DNA from: Theodoxus fluviatilis
Taxonomy: Eukaryota > Mollusca > Gastropoda > Cycloneritida > Neritidae
Length of the DNA: 15,595 bases
Assembly: GCA_034096865.1 (NCBI GenBank)
Contig: JAWQFJ010026779.1
Coordinates: 1 to 15,595, forward strand
Reading direction: 5' to 3'
The notes beneath the pieces are model-generated. The model was not told where the DNA came from. It saw only the letters and a list, made by a program, of their open reading frames with translations, and ran no database searches. This document shows, piece by piece, positions 1 through 7,667 of this stretch. Made by a program: the position numbers and the translations under genes. The stretch's first letter is position 1. Every line of letters starts with the position of its first letter.

Positions 1-433
1 AAAACTTTTGTTGTGAGAAATTTTGTTGCGATGAAGTAGATGGTTCGAACCGTACAGTGTGCAACTCGGGCACATTTTCGTCACGATTGTCCTTGACATT
101 CTACAAATCGCGTGAAATGAAGTACTTGTAACCTAACGCTGTCTGCTTAGGGACGTTCTCGAGGGATTTCAGAAGTATCAGTGCCTGTGACTTTGGAAGT
201 ATATGTGATTTATGATTTAGAATTCAGCGACAATTTAACATTACAATGTGAATTGTGTGCATCGACTATGCTGAATTTGGCATCCAGCATGCATTTATAT
301 TGAAATCTGCACGAAACCATCACACACTATTTAATCTAATTAATTACTTGATTTAACGTCTTTGTGTTATAATTTATAATTTATAATTTAATAAGAAAAT
401 ATTTCATCCAGTGATATCTGCTCACGCCATATA
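1..433 (+). other. Upstream region / probable 5' UTR of the retrotransposon
   Basis: No open frame, RNA gene or repeat boundary is recognisable here. The stretch is moderately AT-rich and includes a short tandem AT motif around 367-392 (units resembling TTATAATTTA). Because ORF1 of the retrotransposon begins at 434, at least the part next to it is probably its 5' UTR. The 5' end of the element could not be placed: no target-site duplication matching the sequence after the 3' tail is evident. Confidence 0.35.
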
Positions 434-724
434 ATGGGTATTGACTTGGAGCTCTACAGACTGCGAATTGGAACTCACTGTGTGAGATGTTTGGGGCGTG
501 CTGGCCCGTGCAAGGCGAAAACCAACGAGGAATGGAAACCGCCGACTAATTTCACATCAGATCAGTTTTGTGAACCACAAAGGGGTGTTTCCTTGCCACT
601 CGGGAAAACGAAGGCAGTCGTGCTTTTGGCAGTTTTGTACCTTTCCATGATTTTAATTTCCACCCTGAAACCGAACTCCACTGGCAAAAACCTACACGAT
701 CTCACACCACGGTTGCTGCTAGCC

Positions 725-751
725 GGTGACATTGCCGAGAACCCTGGCCTT
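725..751 (+). other. 2A-like ribosome-skipping motif, final Pro replaced by frameshift
   Basis: Residues 98-106 of ORF1 read GDIAENPGL, preceded by the Leu-rich RLLLA that is typical of retrotransposon 2A sequences. The functional consensus ends in NPG followed by Pro, with skipping at the Gly-Pro junction. Here the codon after NPG is CTT (Leu). One extra C in the GGCCTT stretch would give NPG-Pro and would also bring the downstream coiled-coil frame into register. The loss of Pro and the frame shift therefore look like the same one-base deletion. As it stands the motif should not work. Placement after a hydrophobic segment resembles N-terminal 2A sequences described from sea urchin LINEs. 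Confidence 0.75.
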
Positions 752-1666
752 CTACTGGAAGCAGGTATCCTTTGCGAACTGTTAGTGCATTTCCGGAATG
801 GTCTGCTGAATCAATGGCACGAGACGATCTAAGTAGCTTCTATGACCAGGCTGACTGCGTGCAGAACATCTCTTCATGGATGTGGGATCAGATACACAGA
901 ATGTGGGAATCGTTGCAGCAAAGCGACAGTCAATGGAGAACCCACTGCAACTATCTAGAGAGGCAGCTGAATATTTTGCAATACGAGAACCATCTGATGG
1001 AAAACCAGGTTAACTTTTTAAGTTCGGAGGTTCAGAGAATGCAGGCGTTCATTGGATCTGGACGGGATGCCCCAAAGCAAGAATGGAACGACACTAGAGG
1101 TCCAGAGAGGGAAGGCCACGTGGAGAGCTGGCATGAAAATATTAGGCAGCAAGGCAGTAATGTCAGCAGAAAAAGATGGAGGGCCCCGCGGAGGAACCGA
1201 AGACACGCATACCGTGGCTGTAGAACCTTGGTATTAGTTCCTCTGAGCTGCGACTTCACACAGCGTGGCTTGGATAACACGTCGAGATCAAGTCCCAAAG
1301 TCGACATAGACTCAATGACACCTAGGGACGTGGAGTGCCTACAGGAAGTGGACGACATGGCTCCCGTGAAGCCCAACGTCGCGACCTCGCCACACTCCCC
1401 AGTATGCACATCACTTGACCCACTTTTACAGTGTTCAGACACCGAGGTTCGTGGCAGCCATGCAATATCGCCGCCATCCCGTTCTCCACGCGCGGATCGT
1501 GAGAGTCATGCTCCCGTCGCTGATCAGCCACGTGCCTGCCTCTCAGCAACGCTCAAAATCCAAAAACTCTCGCAGTGGGACTCAGAGTTCAGTGCTAGAC
1601 TGGCTCAACAGGCATGGAAAACCTCAAAGTCCCACTGACGAGAGTGAGTGCACAATACAGCGTGAG

Positions 1667-1675
1667 CCCTCTCCC
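1667..1675 (+). repeat. 9-bp target-site duplication, left of E1
   Basis: CCCTCTCCC directly precedes the CATTC tip of E1 and is repeated exactly after its GAATG end at 2971-2979. Removing E1 plus one copy rejoins the ORF1 reading frame. Confidence 0.92.
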
Positions 1676-1974
1676 CATTCTGAACACAGAGATGTAATAC
1701 TATCTCTGACACAGGTTGGTCACGTGACTTCGAATCCACATTCCAATGATTCTACCAATCAAAATTCAACATGATCAGAAGACCATTGAGAGTAAAAAGA
1801 GGCGATTCTATTTCACTCCAATTATTTATCCCGATAGATAAACACAAATTTGGTGTTCTAATAAAACTAATCTATGAGATTTTCAGGAAATCATTTGAGA
1901 ACTACTTTTAGCGCGAACGTGTCTATAAGGTTGTAAACTGCCTTGCGCACGTGCGATTGTGTATATACAGTAGT

Positions 1975-2029
1975 CGCCGCTTATTAAAAACACATTGGGA
2001 CCGAACAAAAGTGTTTTTAATAAGCGGCG
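1975..2029. repeat. 19-bp perfect inverted repeat at the pogo-like terminus
   Basis: CGCCGCTTATTAAAAACAC at 1975-1993 is the exact reverse complement of 2011-2029, separated by 17 nt. A degenerate third copy of the GTTTTTATTAACCGGC type follows at about 2029-2044. It lies just inside the CAGTAG tip and may be a subterminal transposase-binding palindrome. Confidence 0.85.
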
Positions 2030-2484
2030 TTTTTATTAACCGGCACTTCCCGCTTCACCAAGCCGTTGCGTTTCTTCCACCTGTTAAACCACCCATTTGT
2101 AGCTTTGAATTCGGAGCGACCAAGCTGGGAAGCAATCTGTTCCGCCTTCTGACACAGGATTGGGCCGTTTACAGGTGTGTTGCGCGCTTGGATAGAGTCG
2201 AACCACCGCTTTAAGCCATCTTCTGTCTCTTTATCCTTCCCGCAGCGCCGACGCTTCCTTTGGCCTTGACTGGAGCCCTCTGCGATATCAGCCCTAAGTT
2301 CATCTTCTTTTTTCAGTGTCTGGCACAGAAATGATGCCGACACACCCAAAATGTCAGCACCCTCCCTCAAACTTTTAGAATTTAGCTCTCGGTAGCGATC
2401 AAGCAAGTCCACTTTGTCTTGGGGTGTCATTTCTGTTCTTTTTCTTTTCTTTGGAGCTGAAGTTAAAGCCATTTTCTGATTCAC
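2017..2484 (-). CDS. pogo/CENP-B-type transposase fragment: DNA-binding domains only
   Basis: A 155-residue frame. Residues 11-16 (PKKRKR) look like a nuclear localisation signal. Residues about 17-65 resemble a CENP-B/Psq-type helix-turn-helix (SLREGADILGVSASFLCQTL). A basic linker (QRKRRR) is near 75-80. Residues about 88-144 resemble the second, Tc5/CENP-B-type HTH, ending in the characteristic GWFNRWKKRNGLVKR. Family transposases continue into a DDE catalytic domain; here the last residues are translated from the terminal inverted repeat and the frame stops at 2017. The DNA-binding part has no stop or frame shift. Start may be Met1 (2484) or Met5 (2472). It is probably a deletion derivative of a transposase; whether it is expressed is unknown. 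Confidence 0.75.
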   Translation of the reverse strand: MNQKMALTSAPKKRKRTEMTPQDKVDLLDRYRELNSKSLREGADILGVSASFLCQTLKKEDELRADIAEGSSQGQRKRRRCGKDKETEDGLKRWFDSIQARNTPVNGPILCQKAEQIASQLGRSEFKATNGWFNRWKKRNGLVKREVPVNKNAAY

Positions 2485-2517
2485 TGCTTATCCAGCGAGA
2501 CTAGACAGTGTTGAATT

Positions 2518-2610
2518 GACATCTGACGGTTTGCTGACAAGGTACGTGTAATCACTGTTCACACAAACGCTGAAGCGTCTTTAGTTGTCATCTAACGGTT
2601 TGCTGACAAG
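2518..2610 (+). repeat. Imperfect 24-bp direct repeat, 69-bp spacing
   Basis: GACATCTGACGGTTTGCTGACAAG (split: 2518-2529 and 2530-2541) recurs at 2587-2610 with two substitutions. It lies just upstream (minus-strand sense) of the pogo-like ORF start and could be part of that element's 5' terminal region. Confidence 0.75.
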
Positions 2611-2970
2611 AATTCACAACCAGAGATCGACTCTGACCCTCCGAACTCGCTCAATGAAGTATAAATATTGCTGTTGTATTCAAAGTCCTTATAATTAGTA
2701 GAGTTCACAATATTACACTCTTGTGATTCGAATTTTACCGCACACAAGTTTTACATTCATGGGAAATCGATGTTTAGAAAATGAACTGACGGAAAAAATG
2801 GCTGCCAGTATGGAGTGTATCACAACAAGCGGAGGAATACATTCACGATGTGATATGGCATTCAGCGTGGCTGTTCAGAACGGTGGTATGCATGTTATGG
2901 AAGAATTTAGGCTATCACGTGACCAACCTGTTGCTGAGACTATATTCACTAGTCTCAGCCACGCTGAATG

Positions 2971-2979
2971 CCCTCTCCC
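2971..2979 (+). repeat. 9-bp target-site duplication, right of E1
   Basis: CCCTCTCCC, identical to 1667-1675, directly follows the GAATG tip of E1. Confidence 0.92.
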
Positions 2980-3174
2980 ATCCGAGAAAGAAGTGCAGCG
3001 TTGGCAGGAAACGCGGAGGAGACGGCTCTTCGGGGCTTCGCAATCGAAGAGTTCGGTTCCATGGCTGGCGGTGCTGTTCGGCCACAGACAGGCGTGTGGC
3101 ACGGAAGGCTCCGTCACCCTGGGGAGGTGCAAGCACACCGAGACTCCTCGGACAACCCCTTGAATTTAACATGA
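2980..3174 (+). pseudogene. Retrotransposon ORF1, 3' segment after the E1 insertion
   Basis: With E1 and one 9-bp duplication removed, the frame that ends in codons GAG CCC TCT CCC at 1675 continues directly into ATC CGA GAA at 2980 and stays open to TGA at 3172-3174. This continuity is the main support for it being ORF1 sequence. Without the insertion and frame shifts ORF1 would be roughly 480 residues. The stop overlaps an ATG as ATGA (3171-3174), a stop-start arrangement seen at ORF1/ORF2 junctions of some LINEs. That ATG is followed by only 19 codons before TAA (3228-3230), so ORF2 initiation is unclear. Confidence 0.65.
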
Positions 3175-3222
3175 CAACCACGCCGACGACCCATCCAGAC
3201 GCCACGCTCTGCAGATATCCGA

Positions 3223-4773
3223 ATGCTTAATGGGAATCTGACCGCAAAACGTTTTAACCAGAGGGCAGATGTGCAACATTTGAACATTGTATGTTGGAAT
3301 ATTGAAGGTTTGTCCTCAAAGACCTGTGAACCTGGATTCTTGGACTATTTGGCATCCTTCGATGTTTGTTGTCTAATTGAATCGTTCACAGCTAAGGACT
3401 TTGATTTTAGTGTGCATTTTGACGATTGTTTTGTTTTCCACTCCCCTGCACTGAAGCTCTCCTTTCGGGGACGTAGATCAGGTGGTGTTGTTGTTCTTGT
3501 AAGGAAATCCTCGACTTGTATAGTGTCCGAGATCAAGTGTGAAAATGACAATATGGTCATCCTCAAATTCAGATTACCGTGCCTCACAACCGACCTTATT
3601 GTCATATGTGTATACATTCCGCCAATAGATTCCCCTTACTATAGAGACCGTGATGTGAAATGCAACATCTCTCTTTTAGAGGACGAACTATTTCGCCTGC
3701 AGGCAACGTATTCAAATGCTTCACTTTTAATTTGTGGAGACTTGAATGCCAGGACTGGTAATTGGAATCTGCACTTGGATTCAGAGGAAGAGGAAGATGA
3801 TTTGTTCAGTGTTTCCTCTCCAGACGAGTGTTTATGCCACGAAGTTATCAACACGCGTAAGTCCCAAGATTCCTACAAGAATCAGTTTGGCGAAACTCTT
3901 ATCCATGTATGCAAGGTCTACCATTTATGTATTTTAAATGGAAGTGTGACAGACGATAGGATGGGACGTCTGACCTATCTTTCTCAACAGGGAGACAGCG
4001 TTATAGACTATTGTCTGCTCAAAATGAACAACTGTGTTTTTCCCCTAAGATTTCAAGTAGGAAACGAAATTCAGTCAAGCCACATGCCACTGGAAATTAG
4101 AATTGGTGTGGACAAGCACACTAAAACCAAACGGTCTAATAGAAAAGAAACTCTGCGCAAATTCATGTGGGAATCAGACAAAATCCAAGACGTGAAAACA
4201 AATATTGCGAGTCCTGACTTCGTAGCCAATTTGACCATAGCCACAGAGATGATAGAAACAAATATTGATTCTGCTCTTGACATGTTTGTGCACACCTTGC
4301 TGTCTAACGCGAGCTGTATGTATCGCACAGTTTCTCTACAGACATCGGCAAGCTGCAACGGAGCAAGGTGGTTTGACTTGGAGTGCAGTCATTCTAAGAG
4401 GAAGGTGAAGGAAGCGCTTAGTCAATTTAGAAAAGGGGGCGATAAACGTTGCAAGGATCTATACGTGCAATTGAGAAGTGACTACAAGAAATTAATAAGA
4501 CAGAAAAAACAAGAACACTATAGAGCATCGTGCGAAACTCTCGTCAAAAGCGTCAATAACCCTTCTCATTTCTGGTCCCTTGTAAGGAGAGCTGATGGCC
4601 AAAGAGTGAAACACCCTCAAATAGACATCCAAACATGGCACAGTCATTTTAAAAGTTTATTTAGCCGAAAACGCAGTTTGATGAAATGCCCGAGGACAGC
4701 ACACGTATTTCACACGATGAACTGGACGCTCCCATTACGGAAGACGATGTCCGGTTTGCCCTCGCTAGAATGA
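3223..4773 (+). pseudogene. Retrotransposon ORF2, endonuclease part (before frameshift)
   Basis: The 5' part of ORF2 encodes an APE-like endonuclease that nicks target DNA for target-primed reverse transcription. From the ATG at 3223: NIVCWNIEGL (residues 21-30, catalytic Asn26), LIESF (Glu53), SGGVVVLVRKS (86-96), VICVYIPP (127-134), LICGDLNARTG (Asp173, Asn175), a GRL..L...GDSVIDY region (248-263) and SSHMPL (285-290). The last is normally SDHxPL, so the Asp before the catalytic His is Ser here. Real homology ends near 4665; the residues after that to the stop at 4773 are out of frame. The frame is also open upstream to the TGA at 3172, so the true start could be earlier if a further indel is present. 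Confidence 0.88.
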
Positions 4774-6689
4774 GTACAGGCAAAGCTCCAGGATTAGATG
4801 ACATCCCTGGAGATTACTTGAAACTGGCGGGCAACCTTTTAACTCCATTTCTGGCTAGGCTGTTCTCCACAATGTATGAAAAGCAGTTTTTCCCTCGAAG
4901 TTGGTGTCACGCCCTTATTGTACCCATCTTCAAGTCTGGTGATAGATTGATCCCGACAAACTACAGAGGCATTTCTTTACTGAACAATACTAGTAAACTT
5001 TTTATGTCCATCCTGACAAATCGCTTACGTCTTTGGGCAGAGGAAGAAAACAAATTTAGTTTCGAGCAAGCCGGTTTTCGTACTGATCATTCCACTATTG
5101 ACCATATATTCACTTTGTATTCAATAGCTGTGAAAAATGTTTATGGTGAAGGTCGGGGCAAACTTTATGCTGCCTTCGTCGATTTCGAGAAGGCCTTTGA
5201 TTCTGTTAACCGTTCGTGCTTGTGGAGAGTTTTAACAAAGCTGGGCCTCTCCACCAAATTTGTAAACATGCTGAAAGCTGTGTATTCGCATGTAGAGGCC
5301 AGTGTACGCTGGGGAAATAGCCTGTCAGGCTCCTTTGACTGCCCGGTCGGCGTAAAGCAGGGGTCAGTAGAGTCACCGATAATTTTCTGCCTATACATCA
5401 CATTCGTGGCGGATTGCATACGAAGCAATGGGCGCCATGGGGTGCAGTTGTTGCCAGGAAAGGAAGAACTGTTTTCTCTACTCTTTGCGGATGACGTCGT
5501 ACTATTATCGACCACTCCAGTGGGTCTACAGCGCCAACTGGACAGTCTGAGCACTGCGTCCAGTCGCCTCGGTCTCACTGTTAACAGTGAAAAGACAAAG
5601 GTGATGGTGTTCAGAAAAGGTGGATTTTTGGGTAGAGGTGAACAATGGACCATAAATGGTAAAAGTTTGGAAGTGGTGAACAGGTATAAATACCTCGGGT
5701 TTGTTTTCACCACAAAATTGTCCTTGTCCATGGCCCCCGATAATCAGGTCATTAGAGCAAAACAGAAAATTCTACATCTGTTAAAAACTATGAGGAATTT
5801 ACACTCCCAGAGTACCACTGTGTTTTTTAGACTGTTTGACGCCCAGGTGCTACCGGCATTGCTGTATGGTTCTCAGCTGTGGGGATTGGCCAAAAGAAAC
5901 AATGTCGAAAAGACGCACTTGTTTGCATGTAAACGTTTTTTGAATGTCGATTTAAAATCCCCCAACAGCATGTGCTATGGTGACCTGGGCAGGTATCCCG
6001 TGTTTATTACCACCATACTCCATGCAGTGAAATACTGGTTCAGGCTTTGCAAAATGCCGGACAGTAGACTTCCCAAGCAAGCTTACCTCATGCTATTGCG
6101 TTCTAACATGCCAGAAGGGTTAAACTGGGCTAAACTAATTGAAAGATGCTTGTCACATCTTGGTTTTGCATACATTTGGAATAGTGGTGGCACCTTGAAC
6201 GAGAAAGGTTTCTTAAGATGTCTTAAACAAAGACTGCGGGATTGCTTTTTGCAGGAATGGACCTCGAATCTTGGTACCAGCCATAGATATGCTTTTTATA
6301 AGACTTTTAAAATGTCTTTTGAATGTGAACAATATTTATCCTTCATAAACATAAAGAAATTTCGTGATGCTTTTATTCGTTTTCGCTTGGGATGCAATGA
6401 CCTGAAAATTAATGTACGATCAAGGAAAGATCATAACCCTGACATGAAATGTCCATTCTGCAACGAAACTGAGAATGAGGTACATTTTCTATTATATTGT
6501 TGTGTGTACAGCGACATTAGACAGAAATATTTAGTTCGATATTTACAGGATACGGTTTGTACAGATATCGCACGTTTGATAAGAGGAAAACAGGTAAAAA
6601 AGACTCGGGACATTTCCATGTACATTTTTTATGCCCTCGAACGACGCTCGCAGAAAATGCAAGAAATGTCACTAGACAGTCAGGATTAG
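4665..6689 (+). pseudogene. Retrotransposon ORF2, reverse transcriptase part (after frameshift)
   Basis: Continues ORF2 in another frame; that frame has a TAG at 4662-4664, so the shift lies between 4665 and about 4686, near the run CGAAAACG. Counting from the Met at 4686: TGKAPGLDDIP (31-41), VPIFKSGD and TNYRGISLL (79-99), QAGFR...ST (128-137), FVDFEKAFDSV (164-174, catalytic Asp), GVKQGSVESP (222-231, variant of the usual KQGCPLSP), FADD (267-270, catalytic Asp pair) and YKYLGF (334-339). A C-terminal CX2CX7HX4C knuckle lies near residues 589-605. Apart from the single shift the RT frame is open to TAG at 6687-6689, so the copy is fairly young or lightly damaged. Confidence 0.93.
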
Positions 6690-6891
6690 AAGTCACGATG
6701 AGTGCCCTGATTAAACCAATTTTATTCTGATGTACATATTACACTCTGTTCTTAAACAACCATGAAACTGTTAGCAGAGACTGACATGTCGATTTATCCG
6801 TAAGTTGTAAGCTTTAGTACTCTGCTGTGCCATTGTTTGAATTTGTGTATATATGAGTAATTTCTATATTAGTGGGTCGTCGGCTGAAATA

Positions 6892-6893
<2 letters not shown>
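6690..6893 (+). other. Retrotransposon 3' UTR with AATAAA at 6888-6893
   Basis: About 200 bp between the ORF2 stop and the short-repeat tail. It ends in GGCTGAAATAAACAATC, where AATAAA (6888-6893) immediately precedes the tail and can serve as poly(A) signal. No further structure stands out. Confidence 0.7.

Positions 6894-6962
<69 letters not shown>
6894..6962 (+). repeat. (CAAT)n retrotransposon tail followed by (TC)n microsatellite
   Basis: Seven CAAT/AATC units (6894-6922) form the end of the retrotransposon; short tandem repeat tails rather than poly(A) are typical of CR1/L2-like LINEs. A pure (TC)n run of about 42 bp follows to 6962, probably grown from the tail end or present at the target. 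Confidence 0.85.
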
Positions 6963-6967
<5 letters not shown>

Positions 6968-7316
6968 AATTTGTAACTAACTATTATACGCCCACGTGAG
7001 AGTTTCCAAAATCGCACAAATACGGGACAAAGTTGTCTCCCCCTTGACCACAAGCCACACGCGGCAGCGTCAGGAGTTACCTCCCTTAGGTCAACAAGCC
7101 GCAAACCTCTCGCCTATGCTCGGGTTTGGGCCGCCAACACAGCAAAACCAATCAAAAAATTAATGCGAAGATTTTCATAGCTGGCATTTGTCTCGTGCAA
7201 TTATTTTCAGCTGTTGTCAGACTACTGAAGGACTCATGTGTTGCTAAACACAACGTGCAAGATTGGCAGAATGCGTAGAAATGAAAAGGCAAGCTCGAGT
7301 GGGGAGTTTTGCCAAC

Positions 7317-7318
<2 letters not shown>
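6963..7318. other. Unannotated spacer
   Basis: No gene, RNA or bounded element recognised. It contains short snippets such as TTACCTCCCTTAGG (about 7076-7089) that resemble the TTACCTCCCC inside H (8467), and a small CAAACC...GGTTTG hairpin near 7100-7128, neither of which defines an element. Confidence 0.5.

Positions 7319-7410
<92 letters not shown>
7319..7410. repeat. (GA)n microsatellite, ~92 bp
   Basis: Alternating GA broken once by GG at about 7363-7364, followed by a G-rich stretch (GGGGTGGGGGGTGGGGG) at 7412-7428. It gives rise to spurious Ser-Leu and Arg-Glu frames on both strands. Confidence 0.97.
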
Positions 7411-7412
<2 letters not shown>

Positions 7413-7518
7413 GGGTGGGGGGTGGGGGTGTTGTAACTGCAAAATGGTCCATTCTGGCGCATTATAATCATGATCATTACCACTTTCAGGCATCAGATTT
7501 TGTTACTGAAAAAGAAAG

Positions 7519-7521
<3 letters not shown>

Positions 7522-7561
<40 letters not shown>
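7522..7561. repeat. (AT)n microsatellite, ~40 bp
   Basis: Uninterrupted AT dinucleotides following an A-rich stretch and followed by a T-rich one. Confidence 0.97.
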
Positions 7562-7565
<4 letters not shown>

Positions 7566-7578
7566 TTTTTTTCCTGTT

Positions 7579-7641
7579 GGGGGGGGGGGGTTCCGGAAAC
7601 CCCGGAAAACCCCCCCCCCCCCCCCCCCTCGTACGCCCCTG
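7579..7641 (-). mobile_element. Poly-G/poly-C hairpin with hAT-like terminus (fragment)
   Basis: G12 (7579-7590), TTCCGGAA, then CCCCGG and C19 (7610-7628) can fold into a very stable hairpin. Immediately after it CGTACGCCCCTG (7630-7641) reads, on the minus strand, CAGGGGCGTACG, resembling the CAGGGGCG tips common in hAT-type non-autonomous elements. Homology to unit U starts at 7642, so the junction fits an element end. No matching opposite tip was found upstream, so only one end is supported and the family call is tentative. Confidence 0.4.
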
Positions 7642-7667
7642 ATCCTCTACTCGCTTGTTGAAACTAT
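7642..7667 (+). repeat. Tail of an upstream U unit (H-free site)
   Basis: CCTCTACTCGCTTGTTGAAAC matches the end of U2 at about 11118-11137. Here it passes directly into the U start (TATGTCTTTCGACAGG) with no H element between, so it preserves the uninterrupted junction. Confidence 0.75.

Larger units (their letters stand above)
434..1675 (+). pseudogene. Retrotransposon ORF1 protein, 5' segment (frameshifted, interrupted)
   Basis: ORF1 proteins of LINEs bind the element RNA and form multimers. The first frame (434-832) opens with ATG, has a Cys-containing N-terminus, a hydrophobic stretch at about residues 61-77, and a 2A-like motif at residues 98-106. Homology then appears to move to the frame read from about 748 to at least 1238. 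That frame has a Leu-rich heptad stretch around 946-1050 (YLERQLNILQYENHLMENQV), fitting an ORF1 coiled coil, then a basic Arg/Lys-rich segment around 1160-1215. That frame stops at 1636-1638. The third segment, up to 1675, is in the original frame and runs into the E1 insertion. The second shift must lie between about 1238 and 1638. Which frame was used in each part is inferred from composition and motifs, without an alignment to relatives. Confidence 0.75.
1968..2644 (-). mobile_element. pogo/Tigger-like remnant inside E1, internally deleted
   Basis: This stretch has no counterpart in E2. Its left edge, CAGTAGTCGCCGCTTATTAA after a TA at 1966-1967, resembles the CAG-starting tips and TA targets of pogo/Tigger elements. 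It contains a perfect 19-bp inverted repeat (1975-1993 and 2011-2029, 17-nt loop), followed by a variant of the same motif. A transposase N-terminus is encoded on the minus strand, so the element's 5' side is at the right. The catalytic DDE part is missing: the ORF passes from the second DNA-binding domain straight into the terminal region. I could not find a matching right tip, so the right boundary is only where E homology resumes. It may be truncated or diverged there. Confidence 0.6.
1676..2970 (+). mobile_element. E1: TIR DNA transposon with subterminal hairpins, 9-bp TSD
   Basis: A 1295-bp element bounded by CATTC...GAATG and a perfect 9-bp duplication. A end: 11 nt from the tip a 7-bp stem (1687-1693/1702-1708), then the 17-bp block ACAGGTTGGTCACGTGA (1711-1727). 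B end: the same block inverted (2915-2931), then a 10-bp stem (2933-2942/2950-2959) ending 11 nt from the tip. The outer blocks 1676-1955 and 2645-2970 recur inverted in E2 (about 12967-13250 and 11626-11958). Their interiors differ: E1 carries a pogo-like remnant. No transposase of its own was found, so it is probably non-autonomous. A 9-bp duplication fits Mutator-like or Merlin elements, but the termini match no family I recognise. Confidence 0.88.
434..6922 (+). mobile_element. APE-type non-LTR retrotransposon, near full length, degraded
   Basis: Seen: ORF1 with a 2A-like motif and coiled coil, then ORF2 with an apurinic-type endonuclease, reverse transcriptase and C-terminal CCHC-like knuckle, then AATAAA and a short-repeat (CAAT)n tail. 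This order is the standard plan of CR1/L2/RTE/I-like LINEs. No LTRs are seen and I saw no RNase H domain. Known: 2A-like sequences are reported in several APE-type LINE clades of invertebrates, including molluscs and sea urchins. The copy is dead as it stands: ORF1 has at least two frame shifts and a 1.3-kb insertion, and ORF2 has one frame shift. The clade is not resolved by eye; an RT phylogeny would decide it. The 5' boundary is uncertain and 434 is only the ORF1 start. Confidence 0.9.

Noticed and set aside
1018..1549. Several minus-strand ORFs across ORF1
   Set aside because: Overlap the retrotransposon ORF1 coding strand and carry no motifs.
2723..3163. 146-codon + frame spanning the B end of E1 and ORF1 sequence
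   Set aside because: It crosses a transposon boundary proven by the 9-bp duplication and has no recognisable domain.
5165..5731. 188-codon minus-strand frame opposite the reverse transcriptase
   Set aside because: Antisense shadow of a frame with clear RT motifs.
7152..7493. Ser-Leu and Arg-Glu rich frames on both strands
   Set aside because: Translations of the (GA)n microsatellite.
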